A stretch of DNA of 64,000 bases from Pediococcus argentinicus (GCF_001437605.1 NZ_JQCQ01000004.1:11662-75661); one strand, 5' to 3'. Positions 9,391 through 18,089 are shown, counted from the stretch's first letter. The notes: generated from the letters alone by a model not told the origin. Numbers and translations are program-made.

Positions 9391-10740
9391 ATGACAAACA
9401 AACGTCGAATGATTACCGCAACAATTTTATTATTAACGGCTTTTACAGCCCTTTTGAATCAAACATTAATGATTACTGCTCTACCAATTATGTCTCACAC
9501 TTTAAATATATCCTTGAACTTAGCGCAATGGCTGACAGCTGGTTATGTACTAATGATTGGTTTAACAACTCCCTTATCAGCTAATTTATCTGAGAAATAT
9601 ACAAGTCGCCAAATATTTCTCGGCATCGTTGCCGTTTTTATTGTAGGAACCATCATCGGACCTCTTACAACTAATTTCTACATTATCTTATTAGGTCGAT
9701 TAATTCAGGCGATGGCAGGTGGGGTTCTCACAACCTTTGTCATGGTTAGTATGTTGGCTATCTTTCCACCAGAAAAACGTGGAACTGTCATGGGCTTTGT
9801 TTCCCTCGTTATTTCTTCTGGACCTGCAATTGGTCCTAGCTTATCAGGACTAATCATGAACTATTTTTCATGGCAATATCTTTTCTACTTAATTTTGCCA
9901 ATCATGATTCTAGCTTTGATTGCTGGGTGGCTATGGCTTCCCAATTATTCAGAAGCCAAACCTGTCAAAATTGACTTATTATCAGTCGTTACCTCAATGC
10001 TAGGGGTAGGACTTATTCTCAGCAGTATCACTATTTTTGGACAACAATTCTGGTTAGCATTAGCTATGTTAGTAGTTGGTGTGATTACAACTTGGATTTT
10101 TGTTTCTCGTCAACTTCATTTATCAACGCCATTACTTAGCGTTAAGTTATTCAAAAAGCCTAGTTTTACATTAATGGTTGTTTCAACAATGCTTGTTTTT
10201 GCTATTTTAATGGGAACTGAAGCTTTAATTCCAATTTACGTTGAAAATATTGTTCACAAATCTAGTCTTCTTGCTGGATTAGTAATGCTACCCGGAGCTT
10301 TTGCCAACGGCTTAACGGCACCTTTGATTGGACGTTATTACGATGAACATGGTCCAAAAGTACCTTTGATTGCTGGATTAATTTTATTAATTATCTCTTC
10401 CGTACCATTTTTGACTATGAACCTCCATACTTCGATGTGGTGGCTAATGATTGTTTATATCGTACGAATGATTGGAATTTCGATGATCATGTCTACAGCA
10501 ACAACCGAGTCTCTTAAAGACTTAACTCCTGACCAACTAAGTCACGGTACCGCATGGAATAACGCTCTTCGTCAGGTCAGTGGATCTGCAGCCAATACCA
10601 TCCTAATCATGATTTCACTCATTCCAAGTCAATTATTGGCTGGATATCATTTAGCAATGGGTGTTACCTTTGGAGCAGTATTTTTGTTATTATTAGTTTG
10701 TGTTTCATACCTAATCAAAAATAATCATTCTGAGGCGTAA
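9391..10740 (+). CDS. MFS multidrug efflux transporter (DHA2/EmrB type)
   Basis: Predicted proton-driven drug exporter of the plasma membrane, 449 aa, with about fourteen hydrophobic helices as in DHA2 proteins. The family motif C-like stretch GFVSLVISSGPAIGPSLSG is near residue 130. An in-frame ATG lies upstream at 9346 but overlaps the promoter and operator, so ATG 9391 (SD GAAAGAGAAG) is chosen. It is co-transcribed with the MarR gene 2 bp downstream. The exported compound is unknown. Confidence 0.9.
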   Translation: MTNKRRMITATILLLTAFTALLNQTLMITALPIMSHTLNISLNLAQWLTAGYVLMIGLTTPLSANLSEKYTSRQIFLGIVAVFIVGTIIGPLTTNFYIILLGRLIQAMAGGVLTTFVMVSMLAIFPPEKRGTVMGFVSLVISSGPAIGPSLSGLIMNYFSWQYLFYLILPIMILALIAGWLWLPNYSEAKPVKIDLLSVVTSMLGVGLILSSITIFGQQFWLALAMLVVGVITTWIFVSRQLHLSTPLLSVKLFKKPSFTLMVVSTMLVFAILMGTEALIPIYVENIVHKSSLLAGLVMLPGAFANGLTAPLIGRYYDEHGPKVPLIAGLILLIISSVPFLTMNLHTSMWWLMIVYIVRMIGISMIMSTATTESLKDLTPDQLSHGTAWNNALRQVSGSAANTILIMISLIPSQLLAGYHLAMGVTFGAVFLLLLVCVSYLIKNNHSEA

Positions 10741-10742
10741 AT

Positions 10743-11189
10743 ATGAACCCATCCACTGAAAAAATTGAAAAATGGACTTCTGTTTATAACCGTATTATTC
10801 GGGAGTGGATCAATAGTGAACTCCGGGGATTTCCAGAATTAAATGATAGTAATTACTACTACATCCTGTTAGTTTTTGAGCAACCTGGAATTTCACAAAA
10901 AGAACTCACTGAAGCCATTTTTAGAGAGCAAAGTATTGTCACAAAAGCTATCAATTACTTAATCAAGCATGACTGGTTACGAAAAGAATCTGACCCGAGC
11001 GATCGTAGACGCTCTCTAATTTTTGTGACCGAAAAGGGAAAGAAAAGTTACCCCATTATCAAAGATATCGCTACTAGATCCAATGTTTTTGCTACTGAAG
11101 CATTAACGGCTGAAGAAGCTGCTGAAATGGAACGGTTATTAATTAAAGCCGCCAAACCATTTTTAAGTGATATACAAATTAAAAAGTAA
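10743..11189 (+). CDS. MarR family transcriptional regulator
   Basis: Winged-helix DNA-binding protein of 148 aa. The central region ISQKELTEAIFREQSIVTKAINYLIKHDW (helix-turn-helix about 55-83) and the wing DPSDRRRSLIFVTEKGK (about 90-105) are typical MarR. It begins 2 bp after the exporter stop and ends at a terminator, so the exporter and its probable repressor form one operon. The likely operators are the two ATGCA-N2-TGCAT sites at the operon promoter. Confidence 0.92.
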   Translation: MNPSTEKIEKWTSVYNRIIREWINSELRGFPELNDSNYYYILLVFEQPGISQKELTEAIFREQSIVTKAINYLIKHDWLRKESDPSDRRRSLIFVTEKGKKSYPIIKDIATRSNVFATEALTAEEAAEMERLLIKAAKPFLSDIQIKK

Positions 11190-11192
11190 ACA

Positions 11193-11228
11193 AAAATTGC
11201 CACGACCTTTAAAAGTCGTGGCAATTTT
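11193..11228. terminator. Bidirectional terminator between convergent operons
   Basis: Perfect 14-bp stem AAAATTGCCACGAC/GTCGTGGCAATTTT with an 8-nt loop and A/T runs on both sides. It serves the exporter operon (plus) and the rhodanese operon (minus). Confidence 0.85.
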
Positions 11229-11235
11229 AAGTTAA

Positions 11236-11598
11236 TTAAAGTTTTTCAATTGGTAAGTTCATACCCTTCCAGCCTTCTAAAGCACTGGCTAATTCGTAAG
11301 CTTCAAATCCAGCCGATAATAAGATTAGTAAGGCTGTCTTACCGAGAGTAGTGCCAGCAGTCCAGTCGTAAACGACATAAGTTTTACTTTTATCCAACTC
11401 AGATAGGCGTGCACTTAAATCCTTAGCAGGCATTGCAATAGCGCCCTTAATTTGATCTCCTTTAACTGGTGCTGGAGCATTTCTGACGTCCAAAACAACG
11501 TATTTGGAATCTTCCTTGTCCATATCAGCTAATACATCCGTATGATTGATGTATAAGCTTAAATAGGTTTTTAATAGTTCAATTTTTGCATTTTCCAT
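11236..11598 (-). CDS. Rhodanese-fold protein without catalytic cysteine
   Basis: Small cytosolic protein of 120 aa with a rhodanese-like fold: VVLDVRNA (about 34-41), AMPAKDL (about 55-61), YVVYDWTAGTTLGKTAL (about 74-90), LEGW near the end. Active rhodaneses carry Cys at the loop where this protein has YDWTAG, and no cysteine occurs anywhere in the chain, so sulfurtransferase activity is not expected. It starts at the ATG 4 nt after the stop of the MarR gene; an overlapping upstream ATG (11625) is possible but lies inside MarR. It is the second gene of the MarR operon; its role is unknown. Confidence 0.8.
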   Translation of the reverse strand: MENAKIELLKTYLSLYINHTDVLADMDKEDSKYVVLDVRNAPAPVKGDQIKGAIAMPAKDLSARLSELDKSKTYVVYDWTAGTTLGKTALLILLSAGFEAYELASALEGWKGMNLPIEKL

Positions 11599-11602
11599 AA
11601 TA

Positions 11603-12136
11603 TTAATTATTCTCCATTTCTTCACTCAACTTTTGAATGCCTTTGTTAATTTTTGTAATAATTTTGGTTAGAGATTGTAAATCAGACTCGTCGAGTTCGC
11701 TCATGATCTGACCGACAGCCTTAAAGTTTTGTGGATAAAACTGATTAATTAATTTCTCGCCTGTCTTTGTTAATTTAATAGCAACAGATCTTTTATCAAT
11801 TGTGGAAGGTGTCTTTTCAACCCATTCTTTGTTTTCCATTACTTTTAACATTTTGCTGACGGTGGCTTTAGTAGCTCCCAACTTTTGAACAATTTCTGAA
11901 GGGGCTAGTGTTTTATTGGGCGCTTGCAGTAAAAACATTAAAATAATAAAACGTGATTCTGATAAATCATACTGATCTAAAAAACGATCATAAGCCTTAA
12001 TCATTTCACGGTTACTGAACAGAAAGTCTAAAAATACTTTTGAACGAGCTCTACTATCTTCACTAATATTATATCGTCCAGCACTCTTAGTCATGCGATT
12101 CAAATCAGGGCGATCTACAAATTTATAATCTGACAT
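11603..12136 (-). CDS. MarR family transcriptional regulator
   Basis: Winged-helix regulator of 177 aa with a long N-terminal extension. The HTH LAPSEIVQKLGATKATVSKMLKVMENKEW lies at about 77-105 and the wing TPSTIDKRSVAIKLTKTGEK at about 108-127. The start ATG follows GGAGGCG. It is the first gene of a two-gene operon with the cysteine-less rhodanese. The operon promoter is buried in a 20-bp perfect inverted repeat, so autorepression is very likely. Confidence 0.92.
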   Translation of the reverse strand: MSDYKFVDRPDLNRMTKSAGRYNISEDSRARSKVFLDFLFSNREMIKAYDRFLDQYDLSESRFIILMFLLQAPNKTLAPSEIVQKLGATKATVSKMLKVMENKEWVEKTPSTIDKRSVAIKLTKTGEKLINQFYPQNFKAVGQIMSELDESDLQSLTKIITKINKGIQKLSEEMENN

Positions 12137-12151
12137 ACGCCTCCTCCTTTT

Positions 12152-12205
12152 TGGTTAGCTAGCAAACTATATTGATAGTATAGTTTGCTAGCTAACCATT
12201 GTCAA
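12152..12205 (-). promoter_or_regulatory. Promoter embedded in a 47-bp palindromic operator
   Basis: TTGACA (12205-12200) and TATACT (12182-12177) are 17 bp apart on the minus strand. The spacer and -10 box are covered by a perfect inverted repeat with 20-bp arms (12152-12171 and 12179-12198) and a 7-bp centre; the inner repeats read TAGCTAGCAAACTATA. The likely ligand is the MarR protein encoded directly downstream. Confidence 0.85.
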
Positions 12206-12207
12206 AT

Positions 12208-12230
12208 AAAAAAGACGAATTAATTTCGCC
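12208..12230 (-). terminator. Terminator of the P-loop kinase gene
   Basis: The minus-strand GGCGAA/TTCGTC stem with loop ATTAA is followed by TTTTTT, ending immediately before the MarR operon promoter. Confidence 0.6.
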
Positions 12231-12233
12231 TTG

Positions 12234-12764
12234 TTATTTATTAATGATTTCCCGAATCAATACCATATTTTTCTGAGCGTTACGTCCTGTTAGGATGGTA
12301 GTTTTAGATCTTGGGATCATTTTATAAAGCATTTCAAATTCATTATCATAAAATTTATTCGCCCATCGATAATAGTTTTTTAGTTCACTAAGCTTGGGTT
12401 TATAAATATTCCGTTTATCCAATCCAATAGTTTGAGATAAAAATCTTTTTAAAATTCGGTAATAAACTACCATACGATTAGGTTTTAAAATAAAAACATA
12501 GTCCGACTTTTCAATTAAATCCGATTCCAGAATCAGCCGAACTTGTGTTCCTTCAATAATCCACTGACTTTCTGCAGTAGCAATATCTATATTTTCTATC
12601 CGTTGTTGGTGTGATCGTCTTATATCTGGTTTACTTTTTTGTCTGATCCAGACTAACTCATCAATACCAGTCATTTTCACGTTCTTCTCTACACTCAACT
12701 GGTAAGCGATTGTAGTTTTGCCACTGGCTACAGGACCAACTATACTAACTTTCACGATAACCAC
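12234..12764 (-). CDS. Small P-loop kinase-like protein (adenylate kinase/FlaR-like)
   Basis: Cytosolic nucleotide-binding protein of about 175 aa. Walker A GPVASGKTT is near residues 11-19, followed by GIDELVW and QWIIEGT, the pattern of the proteins annotated as DNA topology modulation FlaR or adenylate kinase-like. The remainder is basic and helical. The start is either the GTG at 12764 or, with SD AGGTGG at 5 nt, the GTG at 12755. Monocistronic. The substrate is unknown. Confidence 0.78.
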   Translation of the reverse strand: MVIVKVSIVGPVASGKTTIAYQLSVEKNVKMTGIDELVWIRQKSKPDIRRSHQQRIENIDIATAESQWIIEGTQVRLILESDLIEKSDYVFILKPNRMVVYYRILKRFLSQTIGLDKRNIYKPKLSELKNYYRWANKFYDNEFEMLYKMIPRSKTTILTGRNAQKNMVLIREIINK

Positions 12765-12837
12765 CTACCTTCAAATCAATCTTTATCAAAAAGAATACCA
12801 CTCAACTGAATTTTTTTAATAAAAATTATTTTCAAAT

Positions 12838-12866
12838 TTGGCGAACTCTACCAGATGGTTTATAAT
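12838..12866 (+). promoter_or_regulatory. Promoter of the TetR regulator gene
   Basis: TTGGCG (12838-12843), 17 bp, TATAAT (12861-12866), 33 bp before the ATG. Confidence 0.5.
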
Positions 12867-12899
12867 CAACGCTATTAATTTGCTAGTAGGAGGTACCAA

Positions 12900-13484
12900 A
12901 TGGGATATCCTGTAAAACCATTGAAAAGAACCCAACGAGATTTAGTTGAAGCAATGGTTAATCTATTACGTAAAGAACCTTTTGAAAAAATTACAATTGA
13001 TGATGTATGCGATGAAGCACTGGTACATCGAAGTACATTCTATCGTTACTATCATAATAAATACGAGCTCCTAGAGAGTATGCTGGAATACACCGCTTAT
13101 ATCTTTTTTGTCGAAAAAGGCGAGCTCGAAGATGATCGATCATTTGTTACTCAATTGATCAAAATGATTTCACAGGAACCAATTATATTCCAAAATCTAA
13201 CCATCAATAATGAGTTTTTTGATTCATACAGTCAATTATTGGATATTGTTAGCCAAATTATTTTAAAGGGCATTACTAACCAACATGAACACGATGACTT
13301 GAGTCATTTCCCTCTTTTTCACTCACTCGCAAATTCTAAAAACGTTAACTTATCGGTTCACATCTTTAGCGGAGCAATCCTGACTATCTTTATGGAATGG
13401 ATCAAACTTGATAACTCAAACGAACAAACTCTAACTGATATGATTGATAATCTCATGCACGAATTTCCACCACTTTGCGACTAA
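12900..13484 (+). CDS. TetR/AcrR family transcriptional regulator
   Basis: 194-aa regulator with an N-terminal HTH (about 10-55): ITIDDVCDEALVHRSTFYRYYHNKYELLE is the classic TetR recognition region. The C-terminal ligand domain has no recognisable specificity. The start ATG is preceded by AGGAGGTACCAA. The MMPL-like membrane protein follows on the same strand after 110 bp that contain an inverted repeat, so this protein probably controls that exporter (inference from context). Confidence 0.9.
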   Translation: MGYPVKPLKRTQRDLVEAMVNLLRKEPFEKITIDDVCDEALVHRSTFYRYYHNKYELLESMLEYTAYIFFVEKGELEDDRSFVTQLIKMISQEPIIFQNLTINNEFFDSYSQLLDIVSQIILKGITNQHEHDDLSHFPLFHSLANSKNVNLSVHIFSGAILTIFMEWIKLDNSNEQTLTDMIDNLMHEFPPLCD

Positions 13485-13496
13485 AAATGAACAATT

Positions 13497-13569
13497 TGAG
13501 ATATGTGTCTCATTTAGAAACAAACAGCTTATTTTAATTCTTCAAATCATTCCTTAAGTGTCATATACT
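13497..13569 (+). promoter_or_regulatory. Promoter and candidate operator of the MMPL gene
   Basis: TTCAAA (13541-13546) and TATACT (13564-13569) are separated by 17 bp. Upstream lies the inverted repeat TGAGA-N6-TCTCA at about 13497-13512, a possible TetR site. Confidence 0.5.
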
Positions 13570-13652
13570 CATTTTTCATAAAGAGAGTAAAGGAGTGGTT
13601 TTTTTGGCAACGTTTTTTCAGTAAAATTGGTCAAGCAATCCACGATCATGCG

Positions 13653-16235
13653 TTGATGAGTATCATTATTACCTTGGTACTGACATTATTAATCGGATTA
13701 GGCTTACCACAAATCAAGATGGACATGAGTAATGCCATGTTCGTAAATAAACATTCGACCTTATACAAGGATTCGGATGAGTATCAGAAACATTTTGGAG
13801 GGCAAACCTTCGTCGTTACTGTTAAGAATAAGGATGGCAATGTTGCCAATTCAAAAACATTTAAGAAGTTGAATGGCTTAACGGAACAGATCAATAAAGA
13901 TAACAATGTTCATGCAACAACCAGCATTGTAAATATCTTAAACGAACAACTTGATAAGGCTAAGTCCTCTAATAGTAGTAATTCAGGATCTGGATTCAGT
14001 CAAAACAAAGATCTGCAAAAGGCAATTACAGATCAACTCACTGATAAACAACAGTCTCAAATTCAGACCGATACGCAAAAATCATTTAGTAAGAGTCAAA
14101 AAGATAAAATTCAAAAGTATTCTCAATCAGTTTTAACCGATCAACAAAAAATGGGCGCTCAAAAAGCAATGCAAGAAGCAGTTGCTAAAGGAGCTAACCC
14201 AGCAGAGTTGCAAGCTCATCCCGAAGCTATGATGAGCAAAATCAAGTTATCAGGCAGTCAGCAGGATAAAATCCAAAAGTATTCTATGAGTATTTTAACC
14301 GCTGACCAAAAGGCTAATATTTCAAAAGAAACTTTGAAAAAATTACCTAAGGTTCAAAATATGGATAACAACTTAATCCATCAATTTATTTATAGTGATA
14401 ATGGTCATGTAAATAGTCCTATGAAGCAAATCTTACCTAAGAATGGTAAATATGCTTTAGTAACCGTAACAATGGTTACCGGTAGCGATATGAACGACCA
14501 AAAAGCTATGTACAAGAAGATTAATACCGCCCTTTCAGATAACCATCTGAAATCAGGTAACTATCAAGCTCGTGTCGGCGGAATGCCAGCCGTATCCGGT
14601 ACTGTTGGTGATGAAATGACTAACAGTATGATGATTATGCTCGGTTTAGCAGTTGTATTAATGATTGTTATTCTAGCCGTTATTTTCCCAGTTCGTCGTC
14701 GTTTATTACCACTAGTCTTCGTTCTAGCAGGACTACTTTGGACATTCGGTATCATGGGTTGGGCTCATATCAGTCTAACAATGGCTACAATGGCTACTCT
14801 TCCAATCATTATTGGTTTAGGAACTGACTTCGGTGTTCAATTCTTGAATCGATACGAAGAAGAATTTAAGCGTGACCACGACGTCATGCGTGCAACCACT
14901 GAAACAATCACCCACACAGGTCCAGCGGTTGGTACTGCTGTGATCGTTATGATTTTCAGTTTCCTTACTATGTATATCGCTAAGGCACCAATGATGCATT
15001 CATTCGGTTTAACCCTTGCTATTGGTGTGGCCGCTAGTTATGTTGTCGATTTTGTTTTGATGTTCAGTGTCTTGGCACTTCGTGATCGTAAGGTTGATCC
15101 TGCGAAGCTTAAAGAAATCAAAACTGACTCATCATGGTTATCTAAGGGTCTTACGAAATACGCTACTTGGGTTGCACATCATTCAATCTTAGTACTTGCA
15201 GTTGGTATTATCCTTGGTGGAATTGGTTTCTTCTTTGAAAGCTCAATTCCTGTTGAGACCAACATGATGAACATGATTCCACAAAGCATGCCGGCCGTTA
15301 AAGATACTAAGGCCGTCCAAAAGATTGCCGGTTCAACTACCAACTTAACCTACTTAGTTAAGAGTGATCATAAGTTAACTGCTTCTGATGTTAAATATAT
15401 TGATTCATTTGGTAAAAAAGAAACCGACAAATATTCTCATATTCAATCGGTTACCAGTGTTGCTTCAACATTGAAGAATACAAATACAGATTCTAAATTG
15501 CCAACAACTAATAATGACGTTAACGATGGTATTAAGAATATGCCAAACGTTATGAAACAAACTTTAGTTACTGATAACCAGAAGTACTCCACAATTTCAT
15601 TTAAAATTGATCCAGATTTAAGTTCAGGAACTTCTTACAACTTAATGAAAGATATCAACGGTGATATTAAAAATGAACCAAAGGGTATTAAAGTTATTTC
15701 CGCTGGTGATCAGTCAATGGCTCTTCAAGGTGTAAAGAACATGACTGCTAACCATGGATTGATTATTGTCGCTGGTCTAGCAATCATCTTCGTTGTATTG
15801 TTGCTCGTATATCGTAATATCCGAGATGCATTCTACCCATTGCTACCAATCGTTGTGGTATTAGGATTATCACCACTAACATTGAAGCTCATGAGCACTA
15901 GCTACAATCCTGTTACAATTGCTCTTAGCTCCTTAGTTCTTGGAATCGGAACTGAATTTACAATTCTAATTCTGGAACGTTTCATGGAAGAAGAAAAGAA
16001 AGATGTTGATACTCTAACTGCCATACAGACTGCAATCGGTTCGGTTGGTCAAGCCATTACCGTTTCTGGTTTAACAGTTATCGGTGGTTTCTCAACTCTG
16101 ATGTTCATTTCATTCCCTGTTCTTCGTTCATTCGGTCTCATTACTGTCTTAGATACGGCATATTCACTAATCTGTGCCTTAACAATTTTGCCAGCAATGA
16201 TGTATCTTTTCCGTTCGCGTAAGCAAAACAAATAA
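13653..16235 (+). CDS. MMPL/RND-like membrane transporter, N-terminus frameshifted
   Basis: Large membrane protein of 860 aa in the MMPL/RND superfamily. A helix at the N-terminus is followed by a Gln/Lys-rich extracellular domain, a first block of helices (about 325-470, with TLPIIIGLGTDFGVQFLNRY), a second extracellular domain and a second block (about 690-855, with LGIGTEFTILILERFMEE). This duplicated layout is typical. The expected start is the TTG at 13604 (SD AAAGGAG), which reads MATFF and then goes out of frame in a six-T run (13613-13618). After one deleted T it continues SKIGQAIHDHALM into the long frame. No ribosome binding site precedes 13653 or the ATG at 13656. The gene may be a pseudogene, slippage-expressed or a sequencing artefact. 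The substrate is unknown (lipid or drug export is common in the family). Confidence 0.85.
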   Translation: MMSIIITLVLTLLIGLGLPQIKMDMSNAMFVNKHSTLYKDSDEYQKHFGGQTFVVTVKNKDGNVANSKTFKKLNGLTEQINKDNNVHATTSIVNILNEQLDKAKSSNSSNSGSGFSQNKDLQKAITDQLTDKQQSQIQTDTQKSFSKSQKDKIQKYSQSVLTDQQKMGAQKAMQEAVAKGANPAELQAHPEAMMSKIKLSGSQQDKIQKYSMSILTADQKANISKETLKKLPKVQNMDNNLIHQFIYSDNGHVNSPMKQILPKNGKYALVTVTMVTGSDMNDQKAMYKKINTALSDNHLKSGNYQARVGGMPAVSGTVGDEMTNSMMIMLGLAVVLMIVILAVIFPVRRRLLPLVFVLAGLLWTFGIMGWAHISLTMATMATLPIIIGLGTDFGVQFLNRYEEEFKRDHDVMRATTETITHTGPAVGTAVIVMIFSFLTMYIAKAPMMHSFGLTLAIGVAASYVVDFVLMFSVLALRDRKVDPAKLKEIKTDSSWLSKGLTKYATWVAHHSILVLAVGIILGGIGFFFESSIPVETNMMNMIPQSMPAVKDTKAVQKIAGSTTNLTYLVKSDHKLTASDVKYIDSFGKKETDKYSHIQSVTSVASTLKNTNTDSKLPTTNNDVNDGIKNMPNVMKQTLVTDNQKYSTISFKIDPDLSSGTSYNLMKDINGDIKNEPKGIKVISAGDQSMALQGVKNMTANHGLIIVAGLAIIFVVLLLVYRNIRDAFYPLLPIVVVLGLSPLTLKLMSTSYNPVTIALSSLVLGIGTEFTILILERFMEEEKKDVDTLTAIQTAIGSVGQAITVSGLTVIGGFSTLMFISFPVLRSFGLITVLDTAYSLICALTILPAMMYLFRSRKQNK

Positions 16236-16249
16236 TTTATAATAAAGCG

Positions 16250-16328
16250 CATTGGGGCTGTCATCCCCCCATCTCCATCGACAGTCCCAATCCCCTTGCC
16301 ACCACAGTTTATGCTGTGGTGGCTTTTT
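16250..16328 (+). terminator. Double stem-loop terminator after the MMPL gene
   Basis: The first stem pairs ATTGGGGCTGTC with GACAGTCCCAAT (one G-U pair). The second is perfect, GCCACCACAG (16298-16307) with CTGTGGTGGC (16314-16323), followed by TTTTT. Confidence 0.85.
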
Positions 16329-16342
16329 GTTGGGTTAATATC

Positions 16343-16636
16343 TTATTTCTTATCGTTTAAATCCTGGCTCAACATTTTATCCTTTTGTTTTTTGAGTCTT
16401 TTTTCGTACATATCATGTCCTTGACCCCACAGCGTAAGCAGAATAAAAATACCAATAGCAGCCTCCAAGAAGTCACGGAAACCTAAACTACTAGACTTCA
16501 CCAAAATGTATATGATTCCTAACGTTCCTAAAAGTGGAATGATTCCACACAACCAAAAGTATTGTGTATTAGCCAATCCAAACACTTCTAAAAGTCCGAT
16601 TCCAATTATTACAACATAAAACAAAATCTCATTCAT
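16343..16636 (-). CDS. Small membrane protein of a DUF2089 operon
   Basis: About 97 aa with three hydrophobic helices (about 4-22, 27-46, 58-75) and a charged C-terminal tail rich in Lys and Asp. Its ATG lies inside the end of the upstream DUF2089 gene with an 8-base overlap, behind SD AAAGGAG; an upstream in-frame start adds six residues but is less likely. Close overlap suggests it is the membrane partner of the regulator. No function is recognisable. Confidence 0.75.
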   Translation of the reverse strand: MNEILFYVVIIGIGLLEVFGLANTQYFWLCGIIPLLGTLGIIYILVKSSSLGFRDFLEAAIGIFILLTLWGQGHDMYEKRLKKQKDKMLSQDLNDKK

Positions 16637-16913
16637 TATTTTTCTCCTTTTCATATAAAGAAATTATTTGTTTTGCAGCAGCATAGGTGATTTCTTCCGA
16701 TGTGACCATTCGCATTACATTTACAATAAATGGATCCTCATACTTCTTTTCAATCAATCCAATTTTTTTAATAACCTCATCTAATCGAAGCCGAACTGTT
16801 GGATAAGATACTGAATAATCTTTTGCCACCTGTTTTAAAGAGCCAGACGCTAAAATGAACTTCTTAATAAAGTTCATATCTTCTTCTGGTATTTCTTGAT
16901 ACCAATTATCCAT
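16629..16913 (-). CDS. DUF2089 family HTH protein
   Basis: 94-aa cytosolic protein. The stretch FILASGSLKQVAKDYSVSYPTVRLRLDEV (about 19-47) is a sigma-region-4/HTH-like motif characteristic of DUF2089 proteins, usually found beside small membrane proteins, as here. The zinc-ribbon N-terminus of longer members is absent. It is the first gene of a two-gene operon. A perfect AT palindrome (16972-16987) lies upstream and could be its operator. A regulatory role is inferred from the fold. Confidence 0.8.
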   Translation of the reverse strand: MDNWYQEIPEEDMNFIKKFILASGSLKQVAKDYSVSYPTVRLRLDEVIKKIGLIEKKYEDPFIVNVMRMVTSEEITYAAAKQIISLYEKEKNNE

Positions 16914-17102
16914 TTTGACTCACTTCCTATTATTCATTACTTTCCACTTTAACATTATTAAATAAAAGTTCAATATTATTAATAATATCCATTATTTTTG
17001 GTCTTGTATTACAAAATGCGTAATATTTTGTTACACAACTGTAACAAATGATGTATAATGAATTCATAAAGGGTTATACAAAAACTATGGGTGGTGTTAA
17101 CA

Positions 17103-17693
17103 ATGAAAAAAGTAATGACATTTTTAATTGCAATGGTAAGTGGTTTATTTCTATTTTTTGGTGTGAATGAGATGGCAAGTGCCTCTACTACCAAATCCGT
17201 TAGCATCCCTACTAGTCTGCGTGGAACTTTCTATTATGCTAATGGTGAATCAGTTCACATCTACAAGAACAGTTTTGACCAAGGTGGTAGCGACCGTTTG
17301 AAGGTTGTTCGCATAGAAAAAATGGATCATGGTTACACGTTACTCAGAACTAATAATTCAGATCCATTGATCGTTAAAAAAGCTCGCTTTGGTTTAACAA
17401 CATTTGGTTTCCCCGGCTACATCAAACTTTACAATGCAAAGAATGCACCAAAACCAGTACTAACAATGACAAACTCAAATAAGAAACGTTCAACATTAAC
17501 TTACAAAGCAAAAAAAGGCACTGTTGTTCGTGCATACGATGCATATGGTCGTCTATTATTCTTAAACACTCGTGCTTCAGGCAAAAAGACAGTCACAAAG
17601 AGCAGCTTGAAATTACGTAAAAACCAACAAATTATCTTTGTAGTAAGCTACTACAACACAAAGAGTAACTTCTACGGATATGTAAAGAAATAA
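17103..17693 (+). CDS. Secreted protein of unknown function
   Basis: 196 aa starting with a signal peptide (KK, hydrophobic core about 4-21, cleavage likely after MASAS). The mature chain is basic (many Lys/Arg) and beta-rich, with GTFYYANGESVHIYKNSF near its start and a C-terminal half resembling small cell-wall-associated domains. No catalytic motif is seen. The ATG at 17103 is chosen because it starts the signal peptide and has GGGTGGTG upstream. Monocistronic, between an AT-rich promoter region and a strong terminator. Confidence 0.8.
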   Translation: MKKVMTFLIAMVSGLFLFFGVNEMASASTTKSVSIPTSLRGTFYYANGESVHIYKNSFDQGGSDRLKVVRIEKMDHGYTLLRTNNSDPLIVKKARFGLTTFGFPGYIKLYNAKNAPKPVLTMTNSNKKRSTLTYKAKKGTVVRAYDAYGRLLFLNTRASGKKTVTKSSLKLRKNQQIIFVVSYYNTKSNFYGYVKK

Positions 17694-17703
17694 TTCCATA
17701 TAC

Positions 17704-17750
17704 AAAAAGCTCTAAACCAAGTTTTATTCAAACCTGGTTTAGAGCTTTTT
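17704..17750. terminator. Bidirectional terminator
   Basis: The 16-bp arms AAAAAGCTCTAAACCA (17704-17719) and TGGTTTAGAGCTTTTT (17735-17750) are perfect complements. It separates the secreted protein (plus) from azlD (minus). Confidence 0.88.
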
Positions 17751-17756
17751 TAATAT

Positions 17757-18089
17757 TTAAATAACTAATGAAAGCAACATAACGGTTATCAATCCAACAA
17801 TAACTGACATTGCCATTGAACGGGTAAAGTATGCGATTAAAATTACCACAATTGCACCGATAATAAGTACTAAGTTTCCTGTTGTAATGAATGTATATGT
17901 TTTTGAAATGAAGATTCCTTTAACAACTAACGCAGTGAATAGCGAAATTGGGACGTACTTCATCCAGCCGTTAAACCATTCTGGAATTTCACGTGTTGAA
18001 AAGAATAAGAGTGGAATGTATCTGGGCGCAAAGGCCACAAAGAATCCCAATATGATCAGCAATAAGTGATCTAATGTACTATGTTCCAT
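17757..18089 (-). CDS. azlD: Branched-chain amino acid export subunit AzlD
   Basis: Small membrane protein of 110 aa with four hydrophobic helices. It contains the AzlD pattern FAPRYIPLLFF (about 20-30) and a mid-chain PISLFTALVVKG. It works as the small partner of AzlC in exporting branched-chain amino acids (family knowledge). The start ATG lies 17 bp after azlC ends, in the same operon. Confidence 0.88.
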   Translation of the reverse strand: MEHSTLDHLLLIILGFFVAFAPRYIPLLFFSTREIPEWFNGWMKYVPISLFTALVVKGIFISKTYTFITTGNLVLIIGAIVVILIAYFTRSMAMSVIVGLITVMLLSLVI

